Positions 40,467 to 48,503 of a stretch of DNA of 64,000 nt are shown here, one piece after another. How positions within the stretch are numbered: the first letter of the stretch is position 1; the number at the start of each line of letters is the position of its first letter. This DNA comes from Caulobacter sp. UNC279MFTsu5.1 (lineage in GTDB: Bacteria; Pseudomonadota; Alphaproteobacteria; Caulobacterales; Caulobacteraceae). Location: assembly GCF_900114015.1 (NCBI RefSeq), contig NZ_FORN01000033.1, positions 1-64,000 on the forward strand, given 5' to 3'. Made by a program: the position numbers and the translations under genes. The notes below the pieces were generated by a model. That model searched no databases, was not told where the DNA came from, and saw only the letters and a list, made by a program, of their open reading frames with translations.

Positions 40467-41972
40467 TCAGGCGGCGCTGCGGCGGAGGATCGCGGCCAGG
40501 GCGGCCTCGTGGGCGGGGCTCTGGGCGACGACCGCGTCGATCCGGGCGGTCAGCTCGGGCAGGATGGCCCGCACCTGGTCGAAGTTCGACGCCTCGACCA
40601 AGGGATCATAAGCCCGGGGTTTCACCCCCATGCCCTCGAAGATGTAGAACCAGGACAGGTCGGTGAACAGCTCGCCCGGCCTGGCGTCGATCCGGCCGCA
40701 GGCGCGATACAGCTCCAGCCGCTCGGCCAGGCGGTCCGGCAGCGGCGCCGCGGCCCGTTCGCGCCAGAACGGCGTGTCGTCGCGGGCCGTCAGGCAATAG
40801 TGCAGCAGGATGAAGTCGCGATAGGTTTCGTACTCGTCGGCCAGGGCGCGGTTGTAGGCGGCGATGTTGACGGGCGCGAAATCGCGGTCCGGAAAATGGT
40901 CCAGCAGCTTGTAGAGGCCGCTGCACACCAGGTGGAGGCTGGTGGATTCCAGCGGCTCCAGGAAGCCGGAGGCCAGCCCCAGGGCCACGCAGTTGCGACT
41001 CCACATCGCCTTGCGGCGGCCGGCGGTGAAGCTCAGCCTGCGGGGCTCGGCCAGCGGCTGGCCGATCGCCGCCAGCAGCTCGTCCTGGGCCGCGCCGTCG
41101 TCGATGAAGGCGCTGGAATAGACATAGCCGTTGCCCGCCCGGTGCTGCAGCGGGATCCGCCAGCGCCAGCCGGCGCCCAGGGCCGCGGCCTGGGTGTAGG
41201 GCGCGGGCGGGCCGACGTGGGCGGTCGGCGCGGCCAGGGCGCGGTCGCAGGGCAGCCAGCGCGTCCAATCCTCGTAGCCGGCGCCCAGGGCCTGCTCGAT
41301 CAGCAGACCGCGAAAGCCGCTGCAGTCGATATAGAGATCGGCCGCCAGCTCGCCGCCGCCCTTCAGCGCCAAGGCGTCGATGAAGCCGTCGTCGCGCAGC
41401 CTCGCCCCGGCCACCTCGCGCTCCAGCCGCCGCACGCCGCGGCGCTCGGCATGGCCGCGCAGAAAGCCGGCGACCAGGGTCGCGTCGAAATGCAGGGCCT
41501 GGCGCAGGCCGGCCACCGGCCCGGGCGCGCGCGGATCGGGATGGGCCAGCCGGCCGGCGTCGCCCAAAGCGGCGGCGAGGCTGAACCGGGGCACGGTCGG
41601 GTTCAGGCCCCGGGCTCGCGCCTTGTGGAACAGGTGGTGGAAGGGCCGGCGGTCGATCGATACGCCGAACGTCCCGAACGGATGCCAGTAGCCGTCGCCG
41701 ATCGCGCGCCAGTCGTCGAACTTGATGCCCAGCTTGAACGTCGCCTGGACAGCCGGAATGAAGGCGTCGAGATCGACCTCGATCAGCTTCAGGAAGTCGA
41801 GGATCGGCGGAATGGTCGCCTCGCCGACCCCGACCACGCCGATGTCGGGCGACTCGACCAGGGTGACGGCGCAGCCCGTCCCGCGCAGGGCCTGGCTCAG
41901 CAGGCAGGCGGCCATCCAGCCGGCCGTGCCGCCGCCGACGATGGCGATCGAGCGAATGGACCTGTCGGTCAT
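40467..41972 (-). CDS. tryptophan-halogenase-family flavoprotein
   Basis: A 501-residue FAD-dependent enzyme of the tryptophan 7-halogenase family. It has the dinucleotide motif GGGTAGWM (residues 13-20), the catalytic-type lysine of GIKFDDW (about residue 84) and the GWRWRIPLQHR form of the WxWxIP motif. The distal LEPLESTS holds the glutamate paired with the lysine in PrnA-type halogenases. Halide use here is not proven: many Caulobacterales encode such proteins next to TonB receptors for sugars, without an indole substrate. No flavin reductase gene is visible. It follows the receptor gene on the same strand by 152 bp and likely shares its regulation. Confidence 0.93.
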   Translation of the reverse strand: MTDRSIRSIAIVGGGTAGWMAACLLSQALRGTGCAVTLVESPDIGVVGVGEATIPPILDFLKLIEVDLDAFIPAVQATFKLGIKFDDWRAIGDGYWHPFGTFGVSIDRRPFHHLFHKARARGLNPTVPRFSLAAALGDAGRLAHPDPRAPGPVAGLRQALHFDATLVAGFLRGHAERRGVRRLEREVAGARLRDDGFIDALALKGGGELAADLYIDCSGFRGLLIEQALGAGYEDWTRWLPCDRALAAPTAHVGPPAPYTQAAALGAGWRWRIPLQHRAGNGYVYSSAFIDDGAAQDELLAAIGQPLAEPRRLSFTAGRRKAMWSRNCVALGLASGFLEPLESTSLHLVCSGLYKLLDHFPDRDFAPVNIAAYNRALADEYETYRDFILLHYCLTARDDTPFWRERAAAPLPDRLAERLELYRACGRIDARPGELFTDLSWFYIFEGMGVKPRAYDPLVEASNFDQVRAILPELTARIDAVVAQSPAHEAALAAILRRSAA

Positions 41973-42124
41973 GACGTCCTCCCGAAACGCGAGAAGAAAA
42001 CGGCGCCGACCGCTTGGGGTCGGCCGGCTCCAGGCTCGGCGAGGCGGCTGGGGATGGGGGTAGGCCGTCGCCGCGCCGGGACCCCTTCAGCCCGAGGGCC
42101 GAAGGGGCCAACTCAGATCCCGAC

Positions 42125-45070
42125 CTACAGGCCGAACTTGAACCGTGCGCCGAGCACCACCCGGCGGTCGCCGGTGGCGTAGCGGAACGGCAGGTTCTCC
42201 CACTGCAGATAGCGGCCGGTGTCTTCCTTGGTCAGGTTGATGCCTTCCAGAACCACCTTGATCTGGTCGTTGATCGCGTAGCCGATCTGGCCGTCCAACT
42301 GGCCGTAGGCCCGCTCCCAGGCGCCCAGCGAATGGGTGTCCGCGCCCGAACCGAAGGCGAAGTTGCCCTGGTAGCTCTTGTCGCGCCAGGCATAGGACAG
42401 GCGCGCCTCGAAACCGTGAGCCTCGTAATAGCCCTGGACGTTGAACGCGTGCTTGGCCACGCCCGGGATCGGCAGGTTGTCCTGGTAGTCGTTGGAATTG
42501 GACGACTTGGAGTCCGAGTAGGTGTAGTTGGCCGTGAAGCCGAAGCCGTTGGCGAACGCGTATTGCGCGGCCAGTTCGACGCCCTTGATCTCGCCGCCCT
42601 CGCCATTGACCGGTTGGGTGAAGATCCCGGTGGTCGAGCCTTCCACCGAACCGTCGGCCACCGTCCGCGAGACTGTGTCGGTCTGGATGAACGAGTCGAC
42701 GTTCTTGTAGAAGACCGCCGCCGACAGCAGGCCCTGCGTGCCGAAATAGCGTTCGTAGGCCGCGTCGAACTGCGAGGCGCGGTAAGGGTCCAGCTCCGGG
42801 TTGCCGCCGTTGCCGTTGGTGTAGAGGAAGCGGTTGAGGTTCGGGCCCGGGGTCGAGCTGCGAGTGAAGTTGTAACTGGAGCCCGTGCCCAGCTGGAACA
42901 GGTTCTGGCGCGACATCACCCGGGCCGCCGAGACGCGGACCTTGTCGCTGTCGGTGACGTCGAACACCCCGCTGAAGCTGGGCAGCACGTCGGTGTAGGA
43001 CCGCGAGGTGGTGACGTGCTCCGGATTGGAGATCACCCCGTTCCAGCTGTCGGTGCCATAATAGTTGGGCACGGTCGGCGTGGCGCTGGAGTCGATCGTC
43101 AGCTCGGTCTTCACCACCCGGACGCCGGCGTTCAGGTGATAGTGGTCGTCGGCCCCGCCCGCGTCGGCCATCATGTAGCCGGTGGTGGTCTTTTCCTTGA
43201 CGTTGAACGACTGGATAGGGTCCCGGTAGTACTTGAACGGCGTCGACGGATAGAGCGCCGACAGCCACTGGACCGGGTTCTTCATCTGGTCGCGGTTTTG
43301 GAACAGGGCCGAGATTCCGCCGACGGTCAGCAGCTCGAAGCGCTCCGGATTGGTCGCCGCCGTCTGGTACGGGGTGATCAGGGCCGGGGACGCGCCGAAG
43401 CGGCCGTCGTCGGTGGCGGTCTGGCCGCAGTTGGGGCGGCTCGGCGTGCCGGCCGGCAGGCCGCACGACTTGTAGCCGATCGCGCCGTCCTGGAAGTAAC
43501 CCAGCGGCGTCCAATCCTGGCCCAGGGCCTGGCCGTTCAGCTCGCCCTTGCCCGAATAGTCGGCCAGCAGCAGCAGGAAGTCGGAGTCGACCTTGCGCTC
43601 GGCGTAGCGGGCGCCGGCGCTGATCACCAGCTCGCCGCTCTCGCCGAATTCCGGCCGGTACTTGAAGTCGACCCGGGCCGAACTGTTGTCGATGCCGGTC
43701 CGCTCGCCGAACACCCAGTGCGACTTGGCGAAGACGCTGCTGGGGGTGGTGAACTGGCTCGGATTGGCCGGGGTGAACTTCGGGTTGTCGCCGTTGGTGT
43801 AGGTGTAGGTGAAGGTGGCCGGGGCGGTGGCGTTGGGCACCAGGCCCGCGGCGGTGCCGTTACGCACGGTGTACTGGGTGTAGCGGACGTCGTTGTTGCC
43901 GCTGTCGCTGACATAGTCGCTGGTCGAGTAGGCCGCCCGGACGCCGCCAGTCAGGCGGCCGCCGTTGTCCCAGTTCAGCGCGACCTGGAAGTTGTCGGTC
44001 TTGGCCTCGGCGTTCTGCACGTACGAGGTGCCTTCGGCCGAGTTGGCGGTGACCGTGCCGGTCTGCAGGACGCCGTTGGAGTCCTTGGTGAAGCCCGTCG
44101 CCGAATAGTTGGCGTTCTCGTTGGCGAACGGGAACTTGATCGAGGCCTCGGAGGTCAGGATCTTCAGGTCGGAGTGGAACCAGTCGCCGGTCAGCTGCAG
44201 CGAGTCGGTCAGGGCGAAGTCGAGGTTCACCGAGGCTCCCAGGCGCTTGCGCTCCTGGTCGCGATAGGTGGCGTAGCGGTATTCCGGCGACCAGACGTCG
44301 ACCGTGCCGGCGCCCTGCGGGCGGTCCTCATAGGCCCAGCCGCCGCGGTTCTCGCCGGCCAGGACGTCGGTGTGGCTGTCGGTCTTGTCGTACGAGATCG
44401 TGCCCAGCACGGCGAAGCGGTCGCTGAACTTGTGGCCCAGCACCAGCGAGCCGGTCGGGGTCCAGTCGGTGCCCGACCCCTTCTGGCCGCGGAGGTCGCC
44501 GGCGATGGTGGTGTCGTCGGCCAGGTCGCGAGCGTTGCGGGTCTTCAGGTTGATGATGCCGCCCAGGCCGCCTTCCAGCAGCGAGGCGTCCGGCGACTTG
44601 TAGACGTCGACGCCGCCGATCAGCTGCGACGGGATGCCTTCCAGCGAATTGTCCTGGGTGATCTTGCCTTCGTAGAGGCGGAAGATCTCCAGGCCGCTGA
44701 CGAAGATCTCGTTGTTCAGGACCGTGACGTTCTGGTCCAGGCCCCGGATGCGGACCTTGGTGCCCTGGCCGTTCTCGCGATCGATCTGCACGCCGGGCAG
44801 GCGTTGCAGGGACTCGGCGATGTTCTGGTCCGGGAACTTGCCCATGTCCTCGGCGGTCACGGACTCGATGATCAGGTTCGAGTTCTTCTTCAGATTGAGG
44901 GCGTTCGCCAGCGAAGCCCGGAAGCCGGTGACGATCACCGCATCAACCTGCGATGGTTCTTCGGTTTGCGGAGGCGCGGCCTGGGCCATGGCCTGGCCGG
45001 CGCTCAGCAGCACCATGGCCGAGGCGGCGCGGAGCAGAGTCGTGCGCGATCGATAAGATTTTGTCTTCAT
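42125..45070 (-). CDS. TonB-dependent receptor (carbohydrate uptake type)
   Basis: A 981-residue outer-membrane receptor. It opens with a signal peptide (MKTKSYRSRTTLLRAASAMVLLSAGQAMAQ), then a TonB-box-like DAVIVTGFR, the plug (NLIIESVTAEDMGKFPDQNIAESLQRLPGVQIDRENGQGTKVRIRG) and a 22-strand barrel. It ends with RVVLGARFKFGL, with the usual terminal aromatic/hydrophobic residue. The start at 45070 has AGGGGAA upstream; the ATG at 45133 adds unrelated residues. There is no STN domain, so it is not itself an ECF transducer. Gene context (halogenase-like, GH3, ROK kinase) suggests uptake of a glucoside or related oligosaccharide. Confidence 0.95.
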   Translation of the reverse strand: MKTKSYRSRTTLLRAASAMVLLSAGQAMAQAAPPQTEEPSQVDAVIVTGFRASLANALNLKKNSNLIIESVTAEDMGKFPDQNIAESLQRLPGVQIDRENGQGTKVRIRGLDQNVTVLNNEIFVSGLEIFRLYEGKITQDNSLEGIPSQLIGGVDVYKSPDASLLEGGLGGIINLKTRNARDLADDTTIAGDLRGQKGSGTDWTPTGSLVLGHKFSDRFAVLGTISYDKTDSHTDVLAGENRGGWAYEDRPQGAGTVDVWSPEYRYATYRDQERKRLGASVNLDFALTDSLQLTGDWFHSDLKILTSEASIKFPFANENANYSATGFTKDSNGVLQTGTVTANSAEGTSYVQNAEAKTDNFQVALNWDNGGRLTGGVRAAYSTSDYVSDSGNNDVRYTQYTVRNGTAAGLVPNATAPATFTYTYTNGDNPKFTPANPSQFTTPSSVFAKSHWVFGERTGIDNSSARVDFKYRPEFGESGELVISAGARYAERKVDSDFLLLLADYSGKGELNGQALGQDWTPLGYFQDGAIGYKSCGLPAGTPSRPNCGQTATDDGRFGASPALITPYQTAATNPERFELLTVGGISALFQNRDQMKNPVQWLSALYPSTPFKYYRDPIQSFNVKEKTTTGYMMADAGGADDHYHLNAGVRVVKTELTIDSSATPTVPNYYGTDSWNGVISNPEHVTTSRSYTDVLPSFSGVFDVTDSDKVRVSAARVMSRQNLFQLGTGSSYNFTRSSTPGPNLNRFLYTNGNGGNPELDPYRASQFDAAYERYFGTQGLLSAAVFYKNVDSFIQTDTVSRTVADGSVEGSTTGIFTQPVNGEGGEIKGVELAAQYAFANGFGFTANYTYSDSKSSNSNDYQDNLPIPGVAKHAFNVQGYYEAHGFEARLSYAWRDKSYQGNFAFGSGADTHSLGAWERAYGQLDGQIGYAINDQIKVVLEGINLTKEDTGRYLQWENLPFRYATGDRRVVLGARFKFGL

Positions 45071-45217
45071 TGTGCATTCCCCTGATTTTCGGCAGCAGTT
45101 CTCGGTCTCGATCAGCGGAGCCGAACGAGCCAAGGCGCGGAGTTTGAGGGATGCGTTCGCATCCTCCCGTGGAGTTCCGGCTTTTTCTAGAGTGCCGGTA
45201 GCATCAACCTATGGGCG

Positions 45218-45234
45218 CTAGACAGCGCTGTCAA
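45218..45234. promoter_or_regulatory. 17-bp operator upstream of the TonB receptor
   Basis: CTAGACAGCGCTGTCAA is the exact reverse complement of the site at 40401-40417. In the receptor's direction it reads TTGACAGCGCTGTCTAGCG, so its TTGACA may serve as -35 box with a -10-like TAGGTT 17 bp further on. The site would then block RNA polymerase when bound. It lies 148 bp before the receptor start. Confidence 0.82.
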
Positions 45235-45283
45235 CACGAGACGAAAGATTTCCGAAATCGACCTGGCCTTCCCGGCCTTCAGG

Positions 45284-46018
45284 TCACTTCGGCGCGAGGG
45301 CCGAGGCGATCGCCGCCAGCGCCACGGGCTCCATGACGGCATAGCCTTCGCGGGTCGGATGGACGCCGTCATAGGCCAGGCCCGGCTTCATGCCGCCCGC
45401 CCCGTCGTCCAGCACCTGGGTGTAGTCGGCCAGCACCGCGCCGCGCTCGGCCGCGTAGGCCTTCAGCCAGGCGTTCAGCGTGCGGACCTTGGCCGCGGGA
45501 TCCAGGCCGGGCCGCCAGGGAAACTCCGCCGCCGGCGTGACCGTGGCCAGGATCACGGCGATCCCGCTCGCCTGGGCCAGGATAGTCATGGCCTGGAGGT
45601 TGGCCTGGGTGGCGGCGAAGTCGTAGGGGCCGGCGTTCTGGGCGATGTCGTTGGTCCCGGCCAGGACGTGCACCGCGGCGGGCTTCAACGCCACCACGTC
45701 AGGCCAGAACCGCACCAGCATCTGGGCCGTCACCTGGCCGCTAATGCCACGTCCCAGGAATCCGTTGTCGGCGAAGAAGGCCGGATGGGAGTCGCGCCAG
45801 CCCTGGGTGATCGAATCGCCGATGAACACCACTCGCCGCCGCCCGGGCGGCAGGTCCCGGTCGATGGCGTTCTCGGTGGCGTAGCGCTGCAGGAACGGCC
45901 AGTCGTTGCGCAGCCGCAGCTCTTCCGGACTGGGCGGGGACGGGACGGGGGTCTGGGCCAAGGCCAGGCCAGGAACGGCCGCAAGCCCGACTGCGAGCAT
46001 CGTGCGACGATCCAACAT
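45284..46018 (-). CDS. exported SGNH/GDSL-family hydrolase
   Basis: A 244-residue esterase-type enzyme with signal peptide (MLDRRTMLAVGLAAVPGLALAQ). The catalytic serine is in FIGDSITQGW (block I), the oxyanion-hole residues in GRGISGQV and LAGTNDIAQN (blocks II and III), and the Asp/His pair in LAYDGVHPTREGY (block V). The ATG at 46018 is preferred because GGAGG lies at a proper distance; the one at 46024 is too close. A deacetylase-like role on substituted sugars or glycans would fit the locus, but the substrate is unknown. It lies between the receptor and the ROK kinase on the same strand. Confidence 0.92.
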   Translation of the reverse strand: MLDRRTMLAVGLAAVPGLALAQTPVPSPPSPEELRLRNDWPFLQRYATENAIDRDLPPGRRRVVFIGDSITQGWRDSHPAFFADNGFLGRGISGQVTAQMLVRFWPDVVALKPAAVHVLAGTNDIAQNAGPYDFAATQANLQAMTILAQASGIAVILATVTPAAEFPWRPGLDPAAKVRTLNAWLKAYAAERGAVLADYTQVLDDGAGGMKPGLAYDGVHPTREGYAVMEPVALAAIASALAPK

Positions 46019-46158
46019 CAGCATCCCTCCGTCCTGTCGGCGATCACGTTCCAGCCGCGCCGGCGACCGTAACCACGGCGCCGGCGTCGGCGAAAGCCGC
46101 TTCTATCGTCCCGAAGGCCGGCGGAGCGAACCAAGGCGCCTGACCAGCGGCTCGGCGG

Positions 46159-47082
46159 TCAGGCGGCGATGTGGGCCGCGGCCTCGGCCGGAGTCCACAG
46201 GCGCGCGGCGCCGCGCACGCCCGAGGAGTCGCCCCACCGGGCCGGGGCCAGCCGGGCGCGCCAACCATCAGAGAAGACATGGGGCTCGATGAAGGCCGGC
46301 AGGCGCTCGTACAGCTCATCGACGTTCGACAGCCCGCCGCCGAATACGAAAGCGTCGGGATCGACGATGTCGGCGATCACCGCCAGGCCCCGGCCCAGGC
46401 GGTCGAGGTAGCGGTCGAAGCTGATCACGGCCTCGGCGGCGCCGGCCCGGGCGGCGGCGATGATCTCTTCGCCGGTCAGGGCCTGGCCGGTGCGCTCGAG
46501 GTGATCGCGACGGAAGCCGGTGCCCGAGATCCAGGTCTCCAGGCAGCCGTGCCGGCCGCACCAGCAGGCCGGACCCGGCGATTCTTCCGGCTTGGGCCAT
46601 GGCAAGGGCGCATGGCCCCATTCGCCGGCCACGCCGTTGGCGCCCTCGACCAGCTTGCCGTCGACCGCCAGGCCGCCGCCGCAGCCGGTGCCGATGATCA
46701 CCGCGAAGACCCCGGCCAGGCCCGCCGCCGCGCCATCGACGGCTTCCGACAGGGCCAGGCAGTTGGCGTCGTTGGCCAGGCGCACGGGGCGGCCCAGGCC
46801 CGCTTCCAGGTCCTCGCGGAACCGGCGGCCGTTCAGCCAGGTGGAGTTGGCGTTGCGCATCACGCCCGTGCGCGGCGACACCGAGCCGGGCGCGCCAACG
46901 CCGATCGAGCCGCGCCCGCCGGCCTGCCGCTCGGCCTCTCCGATCAGATCGCGGACCGTGGCGATGGCGGCGTCGTAGGACCCGGGGTTGGGGGCGCGCA
47001 CGCGGGCCAAGAATCGGCCGTCCGGCGACAGGGCGGCGGCCTCGATCTTCGTGCCGCCAAAATCAACGCCGACCTGAATCAA
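46159..47082 (-). CDS. ROK-family sugar kinase (fructokinase-like)
   Basis: A 307-residue cytosolic hexokinase of the ROK family. Signature parts are VGVDFGGTKIEAAAL at the N-terminus (phosphate 1 motif), LANDANCLALSEAVDGAAAG, VIIGTGCGGGLAVDGKL, and the zinc-binding segment GEWGHAPLPWPKPEESPGPACWCGRHGCLETWISG, which is close to E. coli Mak (fructokinase). The sugar could be fructose, glucose or mannose. The start at 47082 has GGAGGA upstream. It diverges from the ROK repressor gene; both probably respond to the same sugar. It provides the intracellular entry step for sugars freed by the GH3 enzyme. Confidence 0.93.
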   Translation of the reverse strand: MIQVGVDFGGTKIEAAALSPDGRFLARVRAPNPGSYDAAIATVRDLIGEAERQAGGRGSIGVGAPGSVSPRTGVMRNANSTWLNGRRFREDLEAGLGRPVRLANDANCLALSEAVDGAAAGLAGVFAVIIGTGCGGGLAVDGKLVEGANGVAGEWGHAPLPWPKPEESPGPACWCGRHGCLETWISGTGFRRDHLERTGQALTGEEIIAAARAGAAEAVISFDRYLDRLGRGLAVIADIVDPDAFVFGGGLSNVDELYERLPAFIEPHVFSDGWRARLAPARWGDSSGVRGAARLWTPAEAAAHIAA

Positions 47083-47139
47083 ACCGCTTTTCCTCCCGCC
47101 GCCGTTCGCCGCCCCTCAGGCATGCGCCACGCGCGTTTC

Positions 47140-47200
47140 TCCAGTTCGCCTCATAGTCAGCAGCGTCGAATAAAGAAAGCAATTTAAATAATTCTCCAGT
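47140..47200. promoter_or_regulatory. AT-rich intergenic region between the ROK genes
   Basis: GAATAAAGAAAGCAATTTAAATAATTC in the 180-bp divergent gap is the only AT-rich stretch and has partial inverted symmetry (ATTTAAAT core). ROK repressors of the NagC/XylR type bind AT-rich imperfect palindromes of this kind, so it may be the operator or promoter of both genes. Confidence 0.3.
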
Positions 47201-47264
47201 CACGGCGGCGCTATCGCCACCGCCCGTCGCGATGCTACTAGGACGTTAGGTCGAAGGTTGCCGA

Positions 47265-48488
47265 ATGCCGTCCTTGGAAGTCTCGCGGAAATCGAACCGG
47301 AAGCGCACCGCCGGCGCCAGCCTGTCGGGCGCCAATCTCGAGCGGGTTGGCGACCACAACCAGCGAGTCATCCTGCAGGCCATCCGGGTCAACGGCCCGA
47401 TCACCCGCGTGACCCTGGCCCAGATCACCGGCCTGACGCCGCCCGCGGTGGCCAACATCACCAAGCGCCTGCTGGACGATGGCCTGATCCTGGAGGCCGG
47501 CCGGGTCCAGGGCGCGCGCGGCCAGCCGGCGATGAACCTGACGATCAATCCCGACGGCTGCCTGTCGATCGGCGTCAATATCGACCGCGACCACATCACC
47601 GTGGTCATGCTGGACCTGCTGGGCGCGGTGCGGGCCCGGGCCAGCAAGGAGATCGAATTCCCCCTTCCGGCCGACGTCGCCAAGTTCTGCAAGGCCCAGA
47701 TCCACAAGATGCTGGCCGGCTGGAAGGGCGAACCGCCGCGCCTGTCGGGCATAGGCGTCGCCCTGCCCGACGACCTGGGACGAGTCGACCTGCCGCACCG
47801 GCCCGAGAACTACGACGTCTGGAGCACGGCCGACATCGGCAAGCTGATGGCCGACATCCTGCCGCTGCCGGTGTTCCTGGAGAATGACGCCGCCGCCGCC
47901 GCCTTGGGCGAGCTGCAATTCGGCCACGGCCTGCGCCGTCCCAGCTTCTTCTACGTCCTGGTCTCGTCGGGCCTGGGCGGCGGCCTGGTGATCGAGGGCG
48001 ACTATTTTCGCGGGGCCCAGGGGCGCAGCGGCGAGATCGGCTTCCTGCCGGTCAGCTCGCCCGAGACCCCGGCCCGTTCGCTGCAGGAGGTGGTGTCGCT
48101 GTCGGCGCTGTACGCCCATCTCGAGGCGGGCGGGATCGCGGTCCAGCGTCCCGACCAGCTGATCGACCTGCCGGCCGAGGGCGAGGCCCGGGTCGAGGCG
48201 TGGATCGACCTGTCGGCCAAGCTGCTGGTCCAGCCGTTCGTGGGCATCAGCTGCCTGGTCAACCCGGAAGCCATCTATGTGGGCGGGCGGCTGCCCACCG
48301 CCCTGCTCGACCGGCTGGTCGCGGCGGTCAACGCCCGCCTGGCCGCGATCGAGAACGTGCCCGCCCTGGCGCGCGTCGAGCGGGCCGCCACCTCGGCCGA
48401 CGGCCCGGCGGTCGGGGCGGCCCTGCTGCCGTTCACGGCCCAGCTGCTGCCCTCCCGCGCCGCCCTGATGAAGACCGGCCACCGCTGA
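47265..48488 (+). CDS. ROK-family transcriptional repressor (NagC/XylR type)
   Basis: A 407-residue regulator. An N-terminal helix-turn-helix (NQRVILQAIRVNGPITRVTLAQITGLTPPAVANITKRLLDDGLILEAGRVQGARGQPAMNL) precedes a ROK sugar-sensing domain with ENDAAAAALGELQFGHG, SGLGGGLVIEGDYFRGAQGRSGEIGFLPV and AIYVGGRLP. The cysteines of the zinc site in ROK kinases are absent, as in many regulators. It diverges from the ROK kinase. By position it likely represses the kinase and perhaps the receptor/GH3 genes, but the palindromes in front of those look more like LacI-type sites. Confidence 0.92.
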   Translation: MPSLEVSRKSNRKRTAGASLSGANLERVGDHNQRVILQAIRVNGPITRVTLAQITGLTPPAVANITKRLLDDGLILEAGRVQGARGQPAMNLTINPDGCLSIGVNIDRDHITVVMLDLLGAVRARASKEIEFPLPADVAKFCKAQIHKMLAGWKGEPPRLSGIGVALPDDLGRVDLPHRPENYDVWSTADIGKLMADILPLPVFLENDAAAAALGELQFGHGLRRPSFFYVLVSSGLGGGLVIEGDYFRGAQGRSGEIGFLPVSSPETPARSLQEVVSLSALYAHLEAGGIAVQRPDQLIDLPAEGEARVEAWIDLSAKLLVQPFVGISCLVNPEAIYVGGRLPTALLDRLVAAVNARLAAIENVPALARVERAATSADGPAVGAALLPFTAQLLPSRAALMKTGHR

Positions 48489-48503
48489 CCATCCGCCTCC
48501 GGA

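Noticed and set aside
37690-45085. Plus-strand open frames of 900 and 1023 codons opposite GH3 and the TonB receptor
   Set aside because: They mirror clear minus-strand genes and show no domain, signal or ribosome site.
45218-45234. Reading the receptor operator as a terminator stem
   Set aside because: The 12-bp palindrome has no loop or T run, lies upstream of a promoter-like sequence and is repeated exactly at 40401, all of which fit an operator better.
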